DNA of 64,000 nucleotides, from the NCBI GenBank assembly GCA_029706075.1, contig JAINUG010000007.1:9115501-9179500 (forward strand), in the 5' to 3' direction. Position 1 is the stretch's first letter; the number at the start of each line of letters is the position of its first letter. The notes under the pieces are model-generated. The model was not told the origin of the DNA. It made no database searches and saw only the letters and a program-made list of their open reading frames with translations. Positions 58,301 through 64,000 of the stretch are shown here, in pieces. Both the position numbers and the translations under genes were made by a program. The stretch comes from Aldrovandia affinis. Taxonomy: Eukaryota > Chordata > Actinopteri > Notacanthiformes > Halosauridae.

Positions 58301-60342
58301 TTTTTTTATTTTTTTATCCACTTCCAGTATGTCCAAAATATCAAGCTTCATATGGTTGTTATAATTTAGAAACATGATTATTATCCACGTGAAATGGCTG
58401 TAAAAACAAACTATTACATCCACAAGCCTATTTTCTTCCTCATTTTCGGCTGAACATTTGGTGAAGGTGGAAGTTGCCCATTAGTCCTGTTTTTCTTTAT
58501 TTCTAATGGTTAAAAGGTTAGAATTTTGGTGTTACCAGTTTGGAGTTTGATCCTGGCCTGTGCTTAGAGTCAACTTCCTCCTTGAGAATGAAGGACATGT
58601 AGGAAAGCACCTGCTTTGCATTGCATTGCACACATGTACCTTGAGGTGGCACTGCTCTGCGGCAAACACGTACACACAGGCTCCGTTTGTTTGCTTGGTT
58701 TGCAAACAATTTTATTGTTATACATGCTTTATTTGTCTCGTCTTACTCATGGAAGTAATCATCTTCTCATGACATACAATGGCTGGAGCCTTTTTTATTG
58801 CGGGACATTTATATATTTATATATATTTATTTTGTATTCATAGTCCATTCATTGTATGGCATGATGATGACAATGATTTATTTGTAGATTGATTATTGTG
58901 TCCTTTTATGTTTTAATGTTTTAAAGTATGTTCATTGTGTACGAAACAAATTCCCTAAGGGGCAATAAAGGTTTCATTCATTCATTTAATTCATTCATTT
59001 CATGTCAAAATACGAATCATGTTGCTATACACAAGTCCAGGGGGTAGGGTATGTGTTTTGTACTCTGGTCAACGATTAGTTGAATTGCATGTCAATTCAG
59101 GTTTTTGGAGCACCATTGAACTTCTTTGTAGCCCACCATTTAGCAGTTTATTCCTGTATAAGCAGGGGGTGTCATGCTGGCGAAACAGCCCACCAACAGT
59201 CCCTGATCTGAAATGGATCATTATATTCGTTTCAGGCAGGTCCAGATTGCACCATGCCAACAAAGGCGGTTTCTCTCCCACAGCTGAACACCGGATGGGC
59301 CAATCAGCCAGCGGGGCTCATTCTCTTTGCTGAGGGAACATGAATGACGCGCTTCAGCTGTCTGGGGACAGATATGCTCTGCTGGGGTAATCTTGATCGC
59401 TCCACACTCTGTCAGGTTTTCGTTTGAGATTCCTCGATGCGAGAATCATTCTCCGCCGAGCGCTGGTGTCGTTCTGTCTCCCAGGGCGACCGGCAGAAGG
59501 GCCTCCTTTCCACAAGTTTAACACAGCAGGGCGCCAGACCAGGGCATTTCCTCCCACAAATGGATCCCTCAGGACCTTTCCCTTATTTCTGGCCTGAGAT
59601 GGGTGTCATGTGATTTGGACAGAATAGTGTAATGTACAGGACAGTGTAATGTACAGGACAGGGCAGTCAGTTGGCAGATGGGCTGAGGGTTCATTTATTT
59701 TGCACACAGCATAGAAAGGTGGCACTGCCACCTACTTTCACAGAATACCTGCACCATGTGCGCTGCTAATTTTAATTCCTCTTCATACCATCTGCTTACG
59801 ATATACATAGTCAGTCATGAATTGCCTAATGCATATTATATAATTACTATAATTACCTGAGTATGGGTTTATTGAGTGTATTCACTGTAGAATAGACATA
59901 TAATCTATTTACTGTAATATGGAGTGCTCTTTTCTTCAGTAATATGGAGTGCTTACAAAGCTTGATTTTGTCCAGGTTTGTGTCAGCTGGTGTGTATTGC
60001 ATGGGATGCCAAATCTTCATTAGACAGAATAGCTGAATTCATTACAGTGCCGGAGTGTCTTGCAAACTTTGTGACACTGTGGGTCTCAGTGCCAAGATCT
60101 TTCCATAAAATACTTACAAAGGAAAAATGAGGTGTTTCTTACCCTCACTCCATCAGCAGAAAGTGCCCACCTCCGTCTCCTCTGCCCGTCTATCTGAAGC
60201 CCACCCTTCATGCTGTTTGTCATTTCAGAGCAGAGCGTGATAATTACATTTAAGCTTACAGAGTTAATTCCTCTAACAAGCCAGGCCTTGCTTTATTCCT
60301 AATGGCCAGAGTTTTTGTTTGTCTTGCGTTTGCTGTCCGCAG
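58301..60342. other. spon1 upstream intron, distal part
   Basis: Intronic by position, ending in a pyrimidine-rich stretch and the GTCCGCAG acceptor at 60342. At about 58945-59005 the phrase AATTCCCTAAGGGGCAATAA followed by ATTC repeats looks like a LINE 3' tail. A GTACAGGACAGTGTAAT phrase is tandemly repeated near 59625-59660. Confidence 0.55.
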
Positions 60343-60407
60343 GGTGACGACGTCCTGACTGTCATCAAGGCGAAGGCGCAGTGGCCCGCGTGGCAACCGC
60401 TGAATGT
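60343..60407 (+). CDS. spon1 (F-spondin) exon, Spondin_N domain
   Basis: A 65-base exon lies between an acceptor (CTGTCCGCAG) and a donor (GTAAGTAG). It encodes GDDVLTVIKAKAQWPAWQPL followed by Asn and two bases of a Val codon. I recognise VIKAKAQWPAWQPLNV from vertebrate F-spondin, a secreted matrix protein (Reeler, Spondin_N and thrombospondin repeats) involved in neural floor-plate guidance and cell attachment. The segment lies in the Spondin_N domain. The split codon GT|T joins exactly to the exon at 63923. Whether this is the spon1a or spon1b paralogue cannot be told. The preceding exon was not found in the window. Confidence 0.93.
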
Positions 60408-60977
60408 GTAAGTAGTCATTCATGTTTCCATGGCGTAATTATCCATCTGCATTTACTCACGCCTGGCCTGCCACAATGCTGTAAAAACACATCTGCTCGA
60501 TGGTTCATTCTGTACTTTCCCAACTTTCTGTACTGTCTCCAACTCTTACCTGTGAGGCCCAGCTGAAATGACTGCGTAAAAGATTCAAAGCCTGCCCCAT
60601 TACTGTAAAGCAACAGGAGCTGAATGTATTGGACTGAGCTTGTGTTATATCTGTTACAGGCTTGGCAGGCCAAACTAGAGCATGATATCAAAAATGCTGC
60701 TTCAACAAAATGCTTCTGTGGATAAATATTTTAGAGGCTCTGAAGGGAATGACAATGACTTTGGGATTGGAGCCAATCACATCTGCATCAGCTAGTCTTG
60801 TCTTGTTCATGTGTAGGGAATTAATTGCATGCACTGTGGTTGGTACTGGAGAATGGAATATAAATCAAGTCTGTGTAGGGGAGGATCTGAGATGTTGAGA
60901 GTGTGTTGCACATGCATAATATTGCTCAGCCCAAGCTTTATAGTAAGTAAGTAAATAAATAAATAAATAATAATAAT

Positions 60978-61125
60978 GATTTCATTTATATAACACCTTT
61001 CACAATCTCAAATAATTTTACAATGAAGGGAGGGTACCCTCGTTTCAACCTCCACTAATGTACAGCACCCACCTGGGTGATAAACAGCATCAGCATCCTG
61101 GCTTTTGGAGCTTTCACATACTATA
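60978..61125 (+). repeat. Dispersed fish repeat with CACCCACCTGG core
   Basis: TTTCATTTATATAACACCTT, CAATGAAGGGAGGGTACCCT and AGCACCCACCTGGGTGATAA occur in order; related to 16848-17060. Better preserved than that copy, yet encodes no clear protein. Confidence 0.55.
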
Positions 61126-62290
61126 CTACCCAAGCCCTGTTTACCTCCAACTGTTAATGTTAATATAAGGTTACAGGTTGGTGTGGATGCTGATGTAATT
61201 ACTTTTGTAAGTGACCATGTAACATGATGTATTCATGTGACTCACAGATTTGCCATTAATGTGGTTCACCATGTAACTTAAAAAAACCAAATTGCTACAG
61301 CACTTAACCCAAACACTTTATATAAACATTACAATACTTAAAGTAAGTAATGGTTGTGTGTGACAAAGTTTGTTCTATTTTTTTGTTTGAGCTCCCAGAG
61401 GCTGCCCTGAGAACTGCCTACTGTTGCTGTTGAAAACAGCATGTTGTGATATTTTAAAATCTACTATTGAAAGAGTATGATATGATTTCGGTATTCATGA
61501 AGATGACATTGGACTGGAATAGGGAAACCCACTGACTTAAGCATTTTTACCATTTCATTTGATGTATCCAGCCTCATTTTAAAGGTGAGGTTAAAGTATT
61601 GAAATTTTGTTCAGTTTATTATTATTTTTACATATTCAGCATTGACCTAATATAACAAGAAGCACATTGTTGAATCTATCTTGTCATATGCTACCTAATT
61701 AAAATGGAAAAAGTTAATTATATTTACACTACAAGGAAAATGTTACAGTGATAGCTATCTGAAGTAGTATGTTGAACTGTTGGAGATGTGTGTATTGAAA
61801 GTTCAGATTCCTCCATGCTGTCACTGTGTTGAAAAAAATAATTTTTAAGTTTTTTTACAAAACAGAACAGTTCAGTTTATGAGATAATGCAGCATTAAAC
61901 CTGCATCATTAAAGGTACAAATTATAATGCAGAGTAAGATATTTAACAAAGCTATGTAACATTTTAGATCATATTTTTATGTCTTTTCTCCTGCTCTTTA
62001 ACATGCTTGAACATGTTAAAGAGTTCTCAGAATAATAAATGGCACACTTCTAGTCTTGCAATAACCAATATATCAGCTGCTGCTACATAGTGGTGTGACA
62101 CACTGCTTTGTTACAAAACAAAACAGAGCTACATGCACAACACCTTTTTGTGATGTGTAATTACAGCATACAGAAGTATTAGCCTAGTAAATATTTAAAC
62201 TTTTAGATTTAAATTTAGAACTGGAATGAAGAGGTCATGTGCAATGATAATAATAATACAGGATGACAATAACTCTGAAATTCTGAATTT

Positions 62291-62445
62291 GACATTTACA
62301 TTTTACATTTTAAGCATTTAGCAGACACTCTTATCCAGAGCGACTTACAAGATGTGCATTAATACAAGGTAAGAACAATCATAGTTAGCGCACAAGATCA
62401 GTGCAGTAATACAGCAATTCAGTGCAGTAATACAGACATGAGTCT
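62291..62445 (-). repeat. UnaL2-like LINE 3' end, truncated
   Basis: It matches the last 140 bases of the LINE at 23610 on the same strand (AAGCATTTAGCAGACACTCT, then TATCCAGAGCGACTTACAAG, CAATCATAGTTAGCGCA). Only the 3' untranslated end is present, as expected for a heavily 5'-truncated insertion. CAGTGCAGTAATACAG is locally duplicated. Confidence 0.88.
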
Positions 62446-63922
62446 TTCCCCTTATAAGTAGTATATTAACCATAAGCTCACACTGCTGCTATTATTATCA
62501 GAACCATTTAACTTACCATCGCTGCAAGATTGTGAGTAAGATTTGGTGGATATTAAAGTGACCCTATAGTTTAGCATTCACCCAGACTAGCAGCTCAGCC
62601 CCAAATTCTACAATTACAACACTGCTGGCAAGAATCTGTTCTATGAGTTCTGAAAAATGATGCATATGTACTTGCATGTCTTAATTTGTGTCTTAAATTC
62701 TGAATATAATTCATAGCTCATTGTTACCTCTCCATACATTTGTTAACATTTGAAGAAATCTGTAGGACAGTTGCCACGCTATACAGTTTCTTGTCAGCAC
62801 AGTATTTCAACCATACTCTCTACCCACATGCTTTTTTGGTACCTTCTGGTCTGATCTCTACATCATCCATCTGCCCACAGCAAAACACCATCTGGAACAG
62901 ATATTTTTAAACCTGCATTTCTGAAGGGTAATAATGCCCATTCACAACTTGATGACCCCTGCCATTTTGAACACTGGGAATCCTTTGGATAAGCCCATTG
63001 GCGAAATGAGAGATGATCAGGCCTGGGTATTTTGTGAAGGCTTGTACCACTGAAAACTCAATTGTTCCAGACAATTTGGGTCTTGGAGAGAGCACATGAT
63101 CCTGTAACATGGCCCCCGCGACAAACATAGAATAATGTTCTTTTAGTACATATAAAGCTCCCTGGTCCTGTGGTATGCTCCAGCTGGTAGTCACCGAGCT
63201 TCTGTAACTCTTGGCTTGCAGTGCTGTCTCCTTCTATGTGCATTGTACCATTTCTTTATTTATTTCCTTGACAAGAATTCACAACAGGCTAATACAGGGG
63301 ATTTATAATTTCCTGAAAGCAAACTGTATCCATGTAGACTCTTTACAAGCTACGGGTCATTACAGAGTCTGTGCGTGTGCCTGTGTGTATTTGTACTTCA
63401 GTGTACACATGTCAGGAGCATCTGCTTTGTGTCTGCGTTAAAACCCAAGAGACGGCACAGGAGTGTACAGCATTTACACTAGCTGAGCGTTACTTGTGAT
63501 TTTACAAGATAAACAAATATATTTGCGGAGCTTTCCGTGTAATCCTCAAGAAAACGGGGATGGATAAAAGCAAACTCACCTCTCTCTCTGCCTCTGTATT
63601 TCTCTGTCTCTTCCTCCCTCGTACAGATATGTTTTTCAACTTTGAATTGAAACTCTACAAAGCAACAAATAATTTGGTTCAATTTTAAAGGAGACGGGGC
63701 ATAGAAGAAGTCCTCTGCATGCGCAGAGATAAAGAACTGCCCTTTACACTCTGATTTAAAGCTGCGAGCGCTAATGCAAAATATGTATTTTTTTCTTTGT
63801 AGTGCACTCTTAGGTTCCTGTTGTGATTGCATGGCTTAGCGTGTAAGTGTGGTTTCACAAAGTTAATTTTGAACCCTGTCACTCCCCCGCTTCCTCTCAC
63901 CGCTGCATTCTGGGTGGTGTAG

Positions 63923-64000
63923 TCGGGCAGCGCCCTCGGCTGAGTTCTCGGTGGACCGCACGCGTCACCTGATGTCCTTCCTCACCATGCTGGGCCCCAG
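63923..64000 (+). CDS. spon1 (F-spondin) next exon, Spondin_N domain, cut by window end
   Basis: After the GGTGGTGTAG acceptor the exon supplies the last base of the split Val codon and then encodes RAAPSAEFSVDRTRHLMSFL and TMLGP. This follows directly after WQPLNV in vertebrate F-spondin. The reading frame is open to the window edge, so the exon may continue. It belongs to the Spondin_N domain, probably a surface used in matrix or receptor contact. Its codons are GC-rich compared with the AT-rich intron, as expected for a conserved coding exon. Confidence 0.93.

Larger units (their letters stand above)
60408..63922. other. spon1 intron between the two exons
   Basis: It runs 3.5 kb from GTAAGT to the acceptor GGTGGTGTAG. 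It contains two repeat remnants listed separately (60978-61125 and 62291-62445), an AAATAAATAA tract near 60950, and no coding sequence. The acceptor's pyrimidine tract is modest (CTTCCTCTCACC). Confidence 0.8.

Noticed and set aside
1-60342. Upstream spon1 exons (Reeler domain and start of Spondin_N)
   Set aside because: I looked for recognisable F-spondin motifs such as the NHWSAIIGGSH and YVLWEYGGYAS regions and saw none; a short exon could still have been missed.

Overview
This window is animal DNA, almost certainly from a ray-finned fish. Its only clear host coding sequence is two adjacent exons of spon1 (F-spondin) on the + strand, at 60343-60407 and from 63923 to the window end. The two join in phase across a Val codon and encode part of the conserved Spondin_N domain. 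I saw no upstream spon1 exon, so most of the window reads as the intron or upstream territory of spon1, filled with many generations of transposons. A UnaL2-like LINE and a tRNA-type SINE share a 3' end, and the SINE ends in TGTAA repeats. That fits teleosts and recalls the eel UnaL2/UnaSINE pair; I do not claim a species.

Layout. 1-7.6 kb: a broken minus-strand copy of a multicopy fish gene, with one exon split by a 4.86-kb DNA transposon (1357-6216) that encodes a protein with paired zinc-binding motifs and a Cys-rich tail; I cannot place it in a named superfamily. 7.6-9.4 kb: a hammerhead-like motif and a short piggyBac copy. 10.4-11.4 kb: a LINE ORF1 with an SGNH esterase domain. 12.9-13.4 kb: an LTR-like fossil. 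13.4-16.8 kb: quiet intron. 17.1-18.2 kb: a deleted third copy of the first transposon. 18.6-20.5 kb: a Harbinger relic beside a solo LTR with a 5-bp target duplication. 21-28 kb: SINEs, Tc1 elements, a UnaL2-like LINE end and a small hAT element with an 8-bp duplication. 28-36.8 kb: mostly quiet intron. 36.8-38.3 kb: two abutting Tc1 relics. 39.6-42.4 kb: a retroelement-like fossil with a CCHC knuckle and a long coiled coil. 43.1-43.7 kb: a minisatellite. 44.1-46.4 kb: a CR1-type LINE carrying a SINE. 49.1-58.1 kb: a nested complex of LTR-like fossils and piggyBac elements. 58.2-64 kb: spon1 introns and exons.

Nothing suggests an operon, CRISPR array or functional RNA gene. The notable content is the unnamed zinc-finger transposon family (three copies), a piggyBac family with apparent introns and two different 4-bp target duplications, and the CCHC/coiled-coil element. 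All gene calls come from reading the sequence; no database search was run.
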